A stretch of DNA of 35,825 bases from contig JAKSQT010000018.1 in assembly GCA_024403995.1 (NCBI GenBank), positions 1 through 35,825 on the forward strand. Reading direction: 5' to 3'. Positions 23,621 to 31,348 of this stretch are shown here, piece by piece (positions within the stretch are counted from its first letter, which is position 1; each line of letters opens with the position of its first letter). The DNA comes from Ruminococcus sp. Lineage in GTDB: Bacteria; Bacillota; Clostridia; Oscillospirales; Ruminococcaceae. The notes under the pieces are model-generated. The model ran no database searches. It worked only from the letters and a program-made list of their open reading frames with translations, and was not told where the DNA came from. The position numbers and the translations under genes were made by a program.

Positions 23621-25267
23621 TTAATTATTTTTATTATGAAGTTCACGTTTTTTAACGTACATGATCTTATCAGCTCTCTGCATTATCTGTTCATAAGAGG
23701 TATCGCCCTTTTCATATGAGGCATGACCTGCGGCAATACTTAGCCTGAATTGGTCTTTACCGGCAAATTCTGCAAATTCTGTACGTCTTATGTTCATTTC
23801 AGCAATTTTTTCATTGAGCTGGAAATTAAGATAGTCAAGCTTTTCCTCGTCAGCATCATAAACAAGAGCGATAAATTCATCTCCGCCGACTCTGTAAACA
23901 TATTCAAACACTGATTTCAGGGCAACAGCAGCACTTTTCAGGAGTACATCGCCGCCTGCATGACCGAAAGTATCATTAGTGAATTTCAGATAGTTGAGAT
24001 CCATTGATACGATGCTGAGCTTTTCGATATCGTTGTTTTTTACGACACGTTCAAGTGAATATCTGTTGCCAAGTTCAGTAAGATTATCTGTATAGGCAAT
24101 CTGTTCAAGAAGTCCGTTTTCACGCTGACGGTAGATATTCTCCATGATCTTTCTGATACCATCGAAACAGGCAAAGATAAGATAGATAATAAATCCTGCC
24201 CTTGCAATATAGGAATGGTTTCCGAGTGTTGACACGAAAACATAGAAAATGATGTTGATAAGGCAGAATGAAAGCAGTGTCAGTATTGAAACACGGTTGA
24301 TAAATGCAATTTTTTTAAATCGTCTTGCGACCATGACTATCAGTACAACTGCGGTAACAGCGACACCGGCGTTGAAAATATTGATAGTTCTTGTATATGC
24401 GGCAATTCCAGTAAAATGGAGAATACTCAGTACAGCCGCAATTCCTGAACAAAGATAGAACATGACGTTTACTGTCATATTCGGAACGATATTTTCAAAA
24501 TAGACCAGCATAAGCAGCGGCAGGAAGAAATAGACAAGATAATACATATAGTATTGTATTGGTGCGTGCCGTACAATGTGCTGACATAAGTACAGAGGGC
24601 AGCTTGCATAGATTGCAAAGGCGATAGAAAGGCAGCCGAGTGCAAGTGTTTCCGTATAGCTTATGTTGATGAACTTTGCTGTGACCGAGATAGCAAGCAG
24701 AAGAATACCGAAAATTATCATTATGACATTAGGTATACTCATGGAAAGCTCATTGTGCAGATAATCTATTATCAGCTCATTTTTTCCGCCGACAGCCATA
24801 TCGTAATTCGTAAGGAATTTGTTTTTGTATGCTGTTTCCATGCGAAAAGTTATGTATTCAGCATCACTTTCAGGGACTTCAACGAAATGGTAGATCGTAC
24901 CCGGACTGTCACAGTATGAATATTTATTTCCGAAATGATAGATCTGTTTTGAATTTGATGTATCAAGGGGAGTATCACCTATAAAAGCGTCAACAAACGA
25001 ATCATTTGTTTTGAATGTAAGGTTTTTGCCCTTCATGTCATCGGTCAGCTTATGGGTGAGCACAATTCGGTATACTTTTTTGTCACTGTCAAAATATATG
25101 GAATTTTCAGCGTTTTTTGTGATTTCCTTTTCCCATTCATCCGAAATATAATTCATTTTATCAAGCTTGACATCAATTCTGTCAATTGAAACATATAAAA
25201 TCAGATCGGTAAATATCATCAGACAGAAAAACAAGATAAGTGTTCTGCCTTTTGTTATATATTTCAT
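23621..25267 (-). CDS. 7TM membrane diguanylate cyclase (GGDEF)
   Basis: A 548-residue sensor-cyclase. A first membrane helix (about 9-28) is followed by an extracytoplasmic domain (about 30-175), then about seven hydrophobic segments between 180 and 370 (7TMR-like), and a cytosolic GGDEF domain from about 392 to the end. Domain motifs are intact: DNLTELGNR, DLNYLKFTNDTFGHAGGD, and RVGGDEF with the active GGDEF at 461-465. It should make cyclic di-GMP from GTP in response to an external cue. No RxxD inhibitory site was noted in front of GGDEF. The start is the ATG at 25267, 5-6 nt after GAGGTGA; a GTG at 25276 sits on the ribosome site. A good promoter precedes it. Confidence 0.9.
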   Translation of the reverse strand: MKYITKGRTLILFFCLMIFTDLILYVSIDRIDVKLDKMNYISDEWEKEITKNAENSIYFDSDKKVYRIVLTHKLTDDMKGKNLTFKTNDSFVDAFIGDTPLDTSNSKQIYHFGNKYSYCDSPGTIYHFVEVPESDAEYITFRMETAYKNKFLTNYDMAVGGKNELIIDYLHNELSMSIPNVIMIIFGILLLAISVTAKFINISYTETLALGCLSIAFAIYASCPLYLCQHIVRHAPIQYYMYYLVYFFLPLLMLVYFENIVPNMTVNVMFYLCSGIAAVLSILHFTGIAAYTRTINIFNAGVAVTAVVLIVMVARRFKKIAFINRVSILTLLSFCLINIIFYVFVSTLGNHSYIARAGFIIYLIFACFDGIRKIMENIYRQRENGLLEQIAYTDNLTELGNRYSLERVVKNNDIEKLSIVSMDLNYLKFTNDTFGHAGGDVLLKSAAVALKSVFEYVYRVGGDEFIALVYDADEEKLDYLNFQLNEKIAEMNIRRTEFAEFAGKDQFRLSIAAGHASYEKGDTSYEQIMQRADKIMYVKKRELHNKNN

Positions 25268-25298
25268 CAATCTCACCTCGATGTAAGATGTTATAGAT

Positions 25299-25327
25299 AT
25301 TATAGCATAAATTCAGGAAAAATTCAA
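25299..25327 (-). promoter_or_regulatory. Promoter of the GGDEF-deaminase unit
   Basis: Minus-strand TTGAAT (25327-25322), 17 nt and TATAAT (25304-25299), about 31 nt before the start. Confidence 0.65.
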
Positions 25328-25444
25328 GGGATTTTAATAAAATATTGCCGATTTGTATCGTCTTTATGGTGCAATTTGTGTAAGAAAAAATGAATTGTTA
25401 TAAAATAGATAAAACCAAAGCCGTGAAGTTATAAAGAATAGTGC

Positions 25445-25473
25445 TTTACGAAACGGAAAATATGTGTTATAAT
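25445..25473 (+). promoter_or_regulatory. Promoter of the ABC importer operon
   Basis: TTTACG (25445-25450), 17 nt and TATAAT (25468-25473), about 31 nt before the lipoprotein start. Confidence 0.6.
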
Positions 25474-25504
25474 CATTTTAGAATATATGGAAAGAGGTAT
25501 TCCT

Positions 25505-26497
25505 ATGAAAAAAATATTTACTTTGCTTGTGACGGCTCTTATGCTGACAGCACTATTTGCAGGCTGTTCACAGAAAAAAAATGAAAGTTCCGTTAGCAGT
25601 GTGGACATGATACGTCTTGGAGGACTGAAAGGTCCGACATCAATGGGAATGGTGAAGCTGCTTGACGATGCAGAAAAGAATGCCACGGAAAATAAATATG
25701 AGTTTACAATGGCGGCTTCGGCTGATGAACTTACACCTAAACTTTTAAAAGGTGAGCTTGATATTATAGCCGTGCCTGCAAATCTTGGTTCGGTGCTATA
25801 TAATAATTCCCAGGGCGCTGTTAAAACAATAGCGGTCAATACGCTTGGAGTCGTTTATATACTTGAAAAAGGCGGAGACAGCATAAAATCCCTGTCCGAC
25901 CTTAAAGGAAAGACTATCTATGCATCAGGCAAAGGTTCAACTCCTGAATATACGCTGAAATATCTTCTTCAGGAAAGCGGCCTTGATGCCGAAAATGACG
26001 TTACTATTGAATGGAAGAATGAGCCGACAGAGGTAGTCGCACAGATGTCGTCTATGGATAATGCAGTTGCACTTATGCCGCAGCCTTTTGCAACAGTTGC
26101 ACAGACTCAGCTTGATGACCTGCGTATTGCTGTGGATCTGACAAAGGAGTGGGACTGCCTTGACAACGGAAGCAAGTGTATAACCGCTTCGCTGATAGTA
26201 CGCTCTGATTTTGCATCGAAAAATCCTGAAACAGTAAAAACTTTTCTTGAAGAATACGAAAATTCCACGGAATTTGTAAATGTTAATGTGACAGAAGGAG
26301 CAAATCTCGTTGAAAAATATGATATTATTAAAGCTCCAATTGCAGAAAAAGCAATTCCATACTGCAATATCGTATGTATTACAGGGAATAAAATGAAGAC
26401 ATCGCTTTCAGGCTATCTTGAAATCCTTTACAATTTGAATCCTGCAGCTGTTGGCGGAAAACTTCCCGATGATAGTTTTTATCAGATATATGAATAA
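25505..26497 (+). CDS. ABC transporter substrate-binding lipoprotein (NitT/TauT, NMT1-like)
   Basis: A 330-residue lipoprotein. The signal peptide ends in the lipobox LFAGC with C21 as the lipid-modified residue. The mature part has the periplasmic-binding-protein II layout of NMT1/SsuA-type proteins: IRLGGLKGPTSMGMVKL at the first strand, ELDIIAVPANLG, and SLSDLKGKTIYASGKGSTPEY in the hinge region. Relatives bind thiamine precursors, aliphatic sulfonates, taurine or similar small molecules; the ligand here cannot be told. The start is the ATG at 25505 behind AAAGAGG. Permease and ATPase genes follow with overlapping ends, making a complete importer. Confidence 0.88.
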   Translation: MKKIFTLLVTALMLTALFAGCSQKKNESSVSSVDMIRLGGLKGPTSMGMVKLLDDAEKNATENKYEFTMAASADELTPKLLKGELDIIAVPANLGSVLYNNSQGAVKTIAVNTLGVVYILEKGGDSIKSLSDLKGKTIYASGKGSTPEYTLKYLLQESGLDAENDVTIEWKNEPTEVVAQMSSMDNAVALMPQPFATVAQTQLDDLRIAVDLTKEWDCLDNGSKCITASLIVRSDFASKNPETVKTFLEEYENSTEFVNVNVTEGANLVEKYDIIKAPIAEKAIPYCNIVCITGNKMKTSLSGYLEILYNLNPAAVGGKLPDDSFYQIYE

Positions 26498-27239
26498 AAA
26501 TACACTATACAAAATGCTTTCGGTATTGCTTGCACTTGTATTGTGGCAGCTGATTGCTTGGAAAATAGATATGGATATGCTTCTTGCATCGCCTCTTGAT
26601 GTGATAAAGAGACTTGGCACAATATGGAAAGAGCCACAGTTCATTTCGACATTGGCATTTTCGTTTTTTCGCATAACTATGGGATTTTTGTGTGCCTTTG
26701 CGGCAGGTATTGTTCTCGGTGCAGCGGCGGGAAGTCTGCACTTTATTGAAATTCTGTTGTGGCCATATCTTATAGCTATAAAAAATGTACCGATCGCATC
26801 ATTCATCATACTTTTTCTGCTTTGGATGAATTTCAGTCAGCTCACGATACTTATTGCTTTTCTTATAGCGTTTCCTGTTATTTATTCTAATGTTTTGCAG
26901 GGCATCAAGAGCACTGACAGGAAGAAAAAAGAGCTTGCAGAGCTTTATCATGTGCCGTGGAACAGACGTTTGCTGTACATTTATCTGCCTTCAGTAAAGC
27001 CATATATCCTGTCCGCAGGAAGTATCGCAGTAGGCATGACGTGGAAGGCAGGAGTTGCGGCTGAAATAATCGGACTTATTGACGGCTCGATAGGTGAAAT
27101 GCTATATAATGCAAAGGTCTATTTTCAGAATGCAGATCTGCTTTGCTGGACACTTATTATAATCATTCTGAGCGTTTGTTCTGAAAAGCTGTTTCGTTTT
27201 CTGCTTAAAGCTACATTTAAAGGAGTTGAGAAGCTGTGA
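26490..27239 (+). CDS. ABC transporter permease (NitT/TauT type)
   Basis: A 249-residue inner-membrane permease with about six transmembrane helices. The EAA-like cytoplasmic loop that contacts the ATPase reads KKKELAELYHVPWNRRLLYIYLPSV. GMTWKAGVAAEIIG is the conserved C-terminal motif of the SsuC/TauC/ThiX-type permeases. I chose the ATG at 26490, overlapping the lipoprotein stop by 8 nt. An ATG at 26469 in the same frame would add seven residues, and neither has a strong ribosome site, so the exact start is uncertain. The ATPase gene begins within its stop codon (GTGA). Confidence 0.87.
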   Translation: MNKNTLYKMLSVLLALVLWQLIAWKIDMDMLLASPLDVIKRLGTIWKEPQFISTLAFSFFRITMGFLCAFAAGIVLGAAAGSLHFIEILLWPYLIAIKNVPIASFIILFLLWMNFSQLTILIAFLIAFPVIYSNVLQGIKSTDRKKKELAELYHVPWNRRLLYIYLPSVKPYILSAGSIAVGMTWKAGVAAEIIGLIDGSIGEMLYNAKVYFQNADLLCWTLIIIILSVCSEKLFRFLLKATFKGVEKL

Positions 27240-27826
27240 GTAATATTGAATTAAAGAATATCAGTCTGAAATTCGGTGGAAATACAGTTCTGGACAATTT
27301 CTCATGTACTTTTGCTGAAGGAAAGATCACCTGTATTGAGGGCAGATCTGGCTGCGGAAAGACTACGCTTCTTAATATTATTGCAGGGCTTATTACTCCT
27401 GACAGCGGTGAGATCATCGGTGTACCCACAAAAATTGCTTTTGTTTTTCAGGAGGACAGACTTTGCGAAGAATTTTCCGCAGTCAGCAATATCAGGCTGG
27501 TTTGTGGAAAAAAACTGACGAAAAAGCAGATAATCAGTCATCTCAGTGAGCTTGGTCTTGGAGATGACCTGAAAAAGTTTGTCGGGGAATACAGTGGCGG
27601 TATGAAAAGGCGTGTGGCAATTGCGAGGGCGATATGCTATGATGCCGACTGTATTCTGCTTGATGAGCCGTTCAAGGGCCTTGACGAAGCTATGCGTCGC
27701 AAAGCAATGGACTATGTGTTGAAGCATACAAACGGAAAAACGGTGATATGTGTGACCCATGACAAAGCGGAGTCAGCTTATTTCGGCGGAAATTTTATAG
27801 ATATAGAACAAGGGACAGCCATTTAA
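27236..27826 (+). CDS. ABC transporter ATP-binding protein (NitT/TauT type)
   Basis: A 196-residue ATPase powering the importer. Walker A is GRSGCGKTT (about 36-44), the Q-loop VFQEDRL, the signature YSGGM, Walker B CILLDEP, and the switch His is in VTHDKAE. The length is short for the family (usually 230-260). The start is a GTG overlapping the permease stop, with AAAGGAG upstream. The last codons (QGTAI) and the TAA stop lie within the left arm of a palindromic repeat element (from 27811). The native end of the gene was probably altered by that insertion. Confidence 0.9.
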   Translation: MSNIELKNISLKFGGNTVLDNFSCTFAEGKITCIEGRSGCGKTTLLNIIAGLITPDSGEIIGVPTKIAFVFQEDRLCEEFSAVSNIRLVCGKKLTKKQIISHLSELGLGDDLKKFVGEYSGGMKRRVAIARAICYDADCILLDEPFKGLDEAMRRKAMDYVLKHTNGKTVICVTHDKAESAYFGGNFIDIEQGTAI

Positions 27827-27956
27827 GGGTGGGGCTTATATAGAAACTTTATGCTTATTATTGAGGGAGAACCTTTCTTCAGAAAGGTTTGCCCCGATAA
27901 AGAGTAAAAACTTCTATATAAGTCCCGCCGTTAATGACTGTCCCTGTATTTTTTTA
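27811..27956. repeat. Palindromic MITE-like element of the ACGGCGG/TATAGAA family, with T tract
   Basis: Arms AGGGACAG (27811-27818) and CTGTCCCT (27938-27945) enclose a long inverted repeat. The inner copy is bounded by TA at 27824-27825 and 27932-27933. The inside reads, reverse-complemented, like the element at 33753-33856. A TTTTTTT run at 27949-27955 follows, so the whole hairpin is a plausible terminator for the ABC operon. The stop codon of the ATPase gene is formed by the TA of the left boundary. Confidence 0.7.
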
Positions 27957-28006
27957 AGGCAACACCGTACAAAGTCGTTAGACGTGCTTTGTGCGTTGTT
28001 GCTTTA
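27955..28006. repeat. Palindromic element of the TAAGGCAACACC family
   Basis: A 52-bp palindrome: TAAGGCAACACCGTACAAAG pairs with CTTTGTGCGTTGTTGCTTTA around TCGTTAGACGTG. TA stands at both ends. It abuts the previous element directly. Its right-hand TTA (28004-28006) is the stop codon of the minus-strand NUDIX gene. A reverse-oriented partial copy is at 35773-35825. Confidence 0.7.
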
Positions 28007-28798
28007 AAAGCAAGCTTTTTTTATCATGTCAAGCTCCTCCATTGCGAAGCAGCTATCAATATGTTCATGTTTCATGAGCGAAATAAGCTCATCGATTTCA
28101 GCCCAGCATACTTCTGAAACCTCAGATTCCTGAAGCGTAAGCTCTTTATGGTGGATGTGGTCGCCTTTGTAGATATAAACGGCAACCAGCTCATTGTCAT
28201 GTATTTCTCCGAATTCGTAATGACTATGCCTCATGCCGAGGAAAATGAGCTTATTTGACGGCACATCAATGCCAAGCTCCTCGTGTATCTCTTTCAGGGC
28301 AGTTTTCTTGAATTCGTCGCCCTGTGTGACATGACCTGCGGTGGAAACGTCATAGCAGTCAGGACAGATATCCTTTTCGTGAGAACGCTTCTGGAGAAGA
28401 ACATGAACGCCCATATCCCTGCGCCTGATGAACCAGATATGTACAGTCGGGTGGAGTTTGCCGTTTCTGTGAACCACAGAACGAGGGATACATTCAGATG
28501 TCAGACGGTCATTTTCGTCAACAATGTTTACAAATTCATCCGTCAGAAACTCTGCACTGATATTCTCATTGCCGTCAACAGCGGATTTTATGCATTCAAG
28601 CGCCTCGTCCGCAGGAGTTTGTTCCATCTGTTCATTTGAGATAAAAACTCTGAAATTAGTTTGCTGTGTGATACTGCCGAGAAATTCAGAAAGGGAAGAA
28701 ATACCCTTGATATCAGCATTGTCAAGTGCTTTGGAAATATCCTTGAAAAGCTTTTCGGCAGAAACAATTCTGCTAAGGTAAATATCTGTAATGTCCAT
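28004..28798 (-). CDS. NUDIX hydrolase with N-terminal extension
   Basis: A 264-residue protein. The C-terminal half is a NUDIX domain of the IPP-isomerase-like subgroup: HPTVHIWFIRRR, CPDCYDVSTAGHV, then the NUDIX box GHVTQGDEFKKTALKEIHEELGI is split here as GHVTQGD and KEIHEELGI (Asp replaces the usual Glu after Gx5, and Lys replaces Arg). The first 110 residues are an unrecognised helical extension (ISKALDNADIKGISSLSEFL). It probably hydrolyses a nucleoside-diphosphate-linked substrate; which one is unknown. The start is the ATG at 28798 after TGGAG. Its stop codon comes from the neighbouring palindrome. Confidence 0.8.
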   Translation of the reverse strand: MDITDIYLSRIVSAEKLFKDISKALDNADIKGISSLSEFLGSITQQTNFRVFISNEQMEQTPADEALECIKSAVDGNENISAEFLTDEFVNIVDENDRLTSECIPRSVVHRNGKLHPTVHIWFIRRRDMGVHVLLQKRSHEKDICPDCYDVSTAGHVTQGDEFKKTALKEIHEELGIDVPSNKLIFLGMRHSHYEFGEIHDNELVAVYIYKGDHIHHKELTLQESEVSEVCWAEIDELISLMKHEHIDSCFAMEELDMIKKACF

Positions 28799-28812
28799 AA
28801 ACAGCTCCATTC

Positions 28813-28829
28813 ATGCACCAAAAGTGCAT
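28813..28829 (-). promoter_or_regulatory. Small hairpin in the NUDIX leader
   Basis: ATGCAC (28813-28818) and GTGCAT (28824-28829) form a 6-bp stem about 15 nt upstream of the NUDIX start, beside its ribosome site. Confidence 0.3.
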
Positions 28830-28874
28830 TCCCGTCTTTCAGGAAAACGGTTCCGATTATTTTTCAGCGAAATA

Positions 28875-28903
28875 ATTATATACCTCACTGGCTGAAATGT
28901 CAA
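28875..28903 (-). promoter_or_regulatory. Perfect consensus promoter of the NUDIX gene
   Basis: Minus-strand TTGACA (28903-28898), 17 nt and TATAAT (28880-28875). The leader to the NUDIX start is about 70 nt. Confidence 0.8.
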
Positions 28904-28968
28904 GAGCTTTCGGATTTATTTCAAAATACAGCAATAAATCTGCTATAATATCCTGTTAAAAGTAAACT

Positions 28969-29409
28969 TTATTTATCACTTTGACCAATAACAGAAAGCT
29001 TTGGAACAAGATTGAGATTATCCCATTTTTCTGCAAGAGCGTTTATGTAAGTATTGTTGAATTCTTTTACTGCCTTTTTATCTGAAAGACATGAAACATC
29101 AGGCAAAGCCTGTAAAATATCTGCAATATCATATGCTACCTCAATAGTGCCTGTTTTCAGCGTAGTCAGTACAGAATTTACAGCTTTTACTGCAAACTGG
29201 GTCAATGCATTCGGAATAGGTTCACAGCCGTCTGCATTTTTCATGTCAAGACCGTGTTTTTCACTGAGCTTCACAAGCATACTGTCCGCAGCGGAAAAAT
29301 CTGCCTTGCCGAGAAGTGCGTCCTTCACAGTCATTGTAAGAGCAATATTATCCTTATCTTCAATATCTGAGCGTATTACAAGACCAAATTTGATTACTAA
29401 ATTCCACAT
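28969..29409 (-). CDS. Unrecognised 146-residue protein coupled to pyridoxal kinase
   Basis: No family is recognised. The protein is soluble and mostly helical, with a short hydrophobic start (MWNLVIKFGLVIRS) and no signal peptide. It has two cysteines (in DGCEP and VSCLS). The start is the ATG at 29409. The AAGGA ribosome site lies in the last codons of the kinase gene, which ends 4 nt upstream, so translation is coupled and a related role is likely. Codon use is like its neighbours. It could be a conserved partner or an unknown enzyme. Confidence 0.7.
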   Translation of the reverse strand: MWNLVIKFGLVIRSDIEDKDNIALTMTVKDALLGKADFSAADSMLVKLSEKHGLDMKNADGCEPIPNALTQFAVKAVNSVLTTLKTGTIEVAYDIADILQALPDVSCLSDKKAVKEFNNTYINALAEKWDNLNLVPKLSVIGQSDK

Positions 29410-29413
29410 AATA

Positions 29414-30253
29414 TCATTCCTTTACATAGTTGATTAATTTGCTGAGACAAAGTTCAAAGCAGCTTCCGTACCACATTTCTTCAAGGTGAGGTATAGTTGC
29501 TTCAATACAATCATAGGTGAAGTTAACTGCAATATCAAGGGATTGACGGAGTGATTTCCCAAGAGCTGCTGCGCCTGTGAAAACACTTGAAAAGATATCT
29601 CCTGTTCCATGAAAATGATAATTGATATTACGGCTGAAGGAATGGCAGAAAACGTCATTTTCCGAGTCGTAAGCGGCTGCGCCCTGTCTGGTGTCATCGT
29701 AATGTACTCCTGTAATGACCGGAGTTTTACACCCAAGATCGGCAAGCCGCAAAAGAATGTCTTTTATATATGCTTCATCGTAGTTTTCCGTATAAGGTAT
29801 ACCAAGCAGAAAAGATACTTCCGTCATATTCGGGATGATATAGTCTGCCTTTGAGCAGAGACGGCGCATACCGTCAACAAGCTCATTTGTAAGTCCTGCA
29901 TAAAGCTGCCCCGAATCACCAAGTACAGGATCAACGACGATAAAGTTCGTGTCTGTGCGGAAATCATCAAAAAAATCTGAAACTATCCCGACCTGTTCCG
30001 TAGAACCGAGATAGCCGGTATAAATGCCCTGAAAGTTAAGGTCCATATTTTTCCAGTGTTCTGCAATTGCAGGGATATCGCCTGTAAGGTCATGGAAAGT
30101 GTAATTGTTGAAGCCTTTGCCTGTGTGTGTGGACAGAACGGCAGTCGGAATGACGGCAGTTTCGATGCCCATAGCAGAAATGATCGGCAGAGCAACAGTA
30201 AGGGAACATTTTCCGAAACAGGAGATGTCCTGAATTGTAACAATTTTTTTCAT
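29414..30253 (-). CDS. Pyridoxal/pyridoxamine kinase (PdxK/PdxY type)
   Basis: A 279-residue ribokinase-fold enzyme that phosphorylates vitamin B6 vitamers with ATP. Markers are KKIVTIQDISCFGKCSLT at the N-terminus; TGYLGS; VVDPVLGDSGQLY; IIPNMTEVSFLLG; and HGTGDIFSSVFTGA, with D219 as the catalytic base in GTGD. Length is normal. The start is the ATG at 30253; the ribosome site is modest (AAAGAAAG). It lies 26 nt downstream of tRNA-Arg and is coupled to the unknown 146-residue protein. Confidence 0.88.
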   Translation of the reverse strand: MKKIVTIQDISCFGKCSLTVALPIISAMGIETAVIPTAVLSTHTGKGFNNYTFHDLTGDIPAIAEHWKNMDLNFQGIYTGYLGSTEQVGIVSDFFDDFRTDTNFIVVDPVLGDSGQLYAGLTNELVDGMRRLCSKADYIIPNMTEVSFLLGIPYTENYDEAYIKDILLRLADLGCKTPVITGVHYDDTRQGAAAYDSENDVFCHSFSRNINYHFHGTGDIFSSVFTGAAALGKSLRQSLDIAVNFTYDCIEATIPHLEEMWYGSCFELCLSKLINYVKE

Positions 30254-30279
30254 ATTTACCATACTTTCTTTAAGAAAAG

Positions 30280-30351
30280 TGCGCCTGACTGGAATCGAAC
30301 CAGCGCACGCAGCGTCGGAGGCTGCTGCTCTATCCGCTGAGCTACAGGCGC
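30280..30351 (-). tRNA. tRNA-Arg (anticodon CCG)
   Basis: Read on the minus strand it is 72 nt: acceptor GCGCCTG/CAGGCGC, D arm GCTC/GAGC, anticodon stem GCAGC/GCTGC around loop CTCCGAC (anticodon CCG, reading CGG), a 4-nt variable loop, T arm with TTCGATT, and discriminator A. CCA is not encoded. It sits directly upstream of the pyridoxal kinase gene. Confidence 0.95.
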
Positions 30352-30452
30352 ATAAATTCAGGAAAAAGGCTGTATTTAGGTAAAAATCCGAAAATATACC
30401 AAATTATAACAGACATATTAATTTTCCTGTAATATAATTATAGCAAAAACTC

Positions 30453-30481
30453 TTGAAATTTGCAAGTGTTTATGATATAAT
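30453..30481 (+). promoter_or_regulatory. Promoter of the permuted-papain-like gene
   Basis: TTGAAA (30453-30458), 17 nt and TATAAT (30476-30481), about 30 nt before the start. Confidence 0.65.
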
Positions 30482-30511
30482 ATTTTCAGAAATTTTATGG
30501 GAGTGAACATT

Positions 30512-31084
30512 TTGAAGGAATTTATATACTTAATCGTAGCTCAGACAGGCACAAGACCTGCAAGGTTCTTCAAGTTCTTCACAAAGAAACCGTATAATCA
30601 TGTTTCTCTGTCAGGGGATATCACCCTTTCCGAGATGTACAGCTTCTGCCGTACATACCGCTCTCTGCCGCTTCCGGCGACCTTCAACAAAGAGATAGTT
30701 GGTGAGGGAACACTGGGCAAATTCGGTAATATTCCCTGTGAAATATACAGTATTCCGGTAACGCCTGAGCAAAAGGCAGAGTATCAGCGTGTTATCCGTC
30801 ATTTTGTGGATAATCGGAATATTTATTCCTATAATCTTCTCGGCCTTCTTGCTGTTTACCTCAATATAGAGTGGAACAGGAAAAAGAGTTTTGTGTGCTC
30901 GCAGTTTGTGGCATACACGATGGAGAGAATAGGGATACAGCTTGAAAAGCCTTTCTGTCTTTATAAGCCTGATGATTTCCGCAGTTTTCCGGGGGCTTCC
31001 CTTGTTTACAGCGGAGAACTCAACAGCTTTTATTACAATATTCAGTCAAACCCCAAGAAAAAGCGAAATGAGATATGCCGCTGA
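30512..31084 (+). CDS. Permuted NlpC/P60 (YiiX-like) papain-fold protein
   Basis: A 190-residue protein. PYNHVSLS near the start supplies a conserved His, and KSFVCSQFVAYTMERIG near position 125-141 supplies a conserved Cys. That His-before-Cys order is the signature of the permuted papain-fold group (YiiX/YebB/LRAT-like). Members are hydrolases or acyltransferases acting on lipids or cell-wall peptides; the substrate is unknown. No signal peptide is present. I chose the TTG at 30512, 6 nt after GGGAGTGA. The ATG at 30497 would place that ribosome site inside the gene. Its last 39 bp overlap the convergent small membrane protein. Confidence 0.72.
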   Translation: MKEFIYLIVAQTGTRPARFFKFFTKKPYNHVSLSGDITLSEMYSFCRTYRSLPLPATFNKEIVGEGTLGKFGNIPCEIYSIPVTPEQKAEYQRVIRHFVDNRNIYSYNLLGLLAVYLNIEWNRKKSFVCSQFVAYTMERIGIQLEKPFCLYKPDDFRSFPGASLVYSGELNSFYYNIQSNPKKKRNEICR

Positions 31085-31345
31085 ACGCAGTTCATCCGGA
31101 GCAATGATGTATGCGCCGCAGTATAATTTGCTTTCAGGAGACAGATTCCGCAGGTCTGTGTCTATTTTGCAGTTCAGGACAGTCAATGCTGCCCTGTTAT
31201 GCTCAATGGTCAGGGATGCGGGTACGATCTTTTCCTCGCTGAGTTTGTTATATGAATTTGTATATGAGTTGACAAACATCCATAAGCCGCCCATTGTCAG
31301 CAGATAGAGAAATGCTGCTGTCAGGGCGGTTTTTCTTTTTTTCAT
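31046..31345 (-). CDS. Small single-pass membrane protein downstream of spoIIP
   Basis: A 99-residue protein, not recognised. A transmembrane segment or uncleaved signal spans about residues 8-26 (LTAAFLYLLTMGGLWMFVNS). The remaining outside part has two cysteines (LNCKID, LYCGAY). The start is the ATG at 31345 behind AAGGAG, 3 nt after the spoIIP stop, so it is translationally coupled to spoIIP and may act with it. Its 3' end overlaps the convergent papain-fold gene by 39 bp. Confidence 0.7.
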   Translation of the reverse strand: MKKRKTALTAAFLYLLTMGGLWMFVNSYTNSYNKLSEEKIVPASLTIEHNRAALTVLNCKIDTDLRNLSPESKLYCGAYIIAPDELRSAAYLISLFLGV

Positions 31346-31348
31346 AGG

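Noticed and set aside
27302..27760. 152-codon minus-strand frame
   Set aside because: It is the shadow of the ABC ATPase, whose Walker and signature motifs are all in the plus frame.
25505..27826. Thiamine-precursor importer (ThiXYZ)
   Set aside because: The layout fits, but there is no TPP riboswitch upstream and no thiamine gene nearby, so the substrate is left open.
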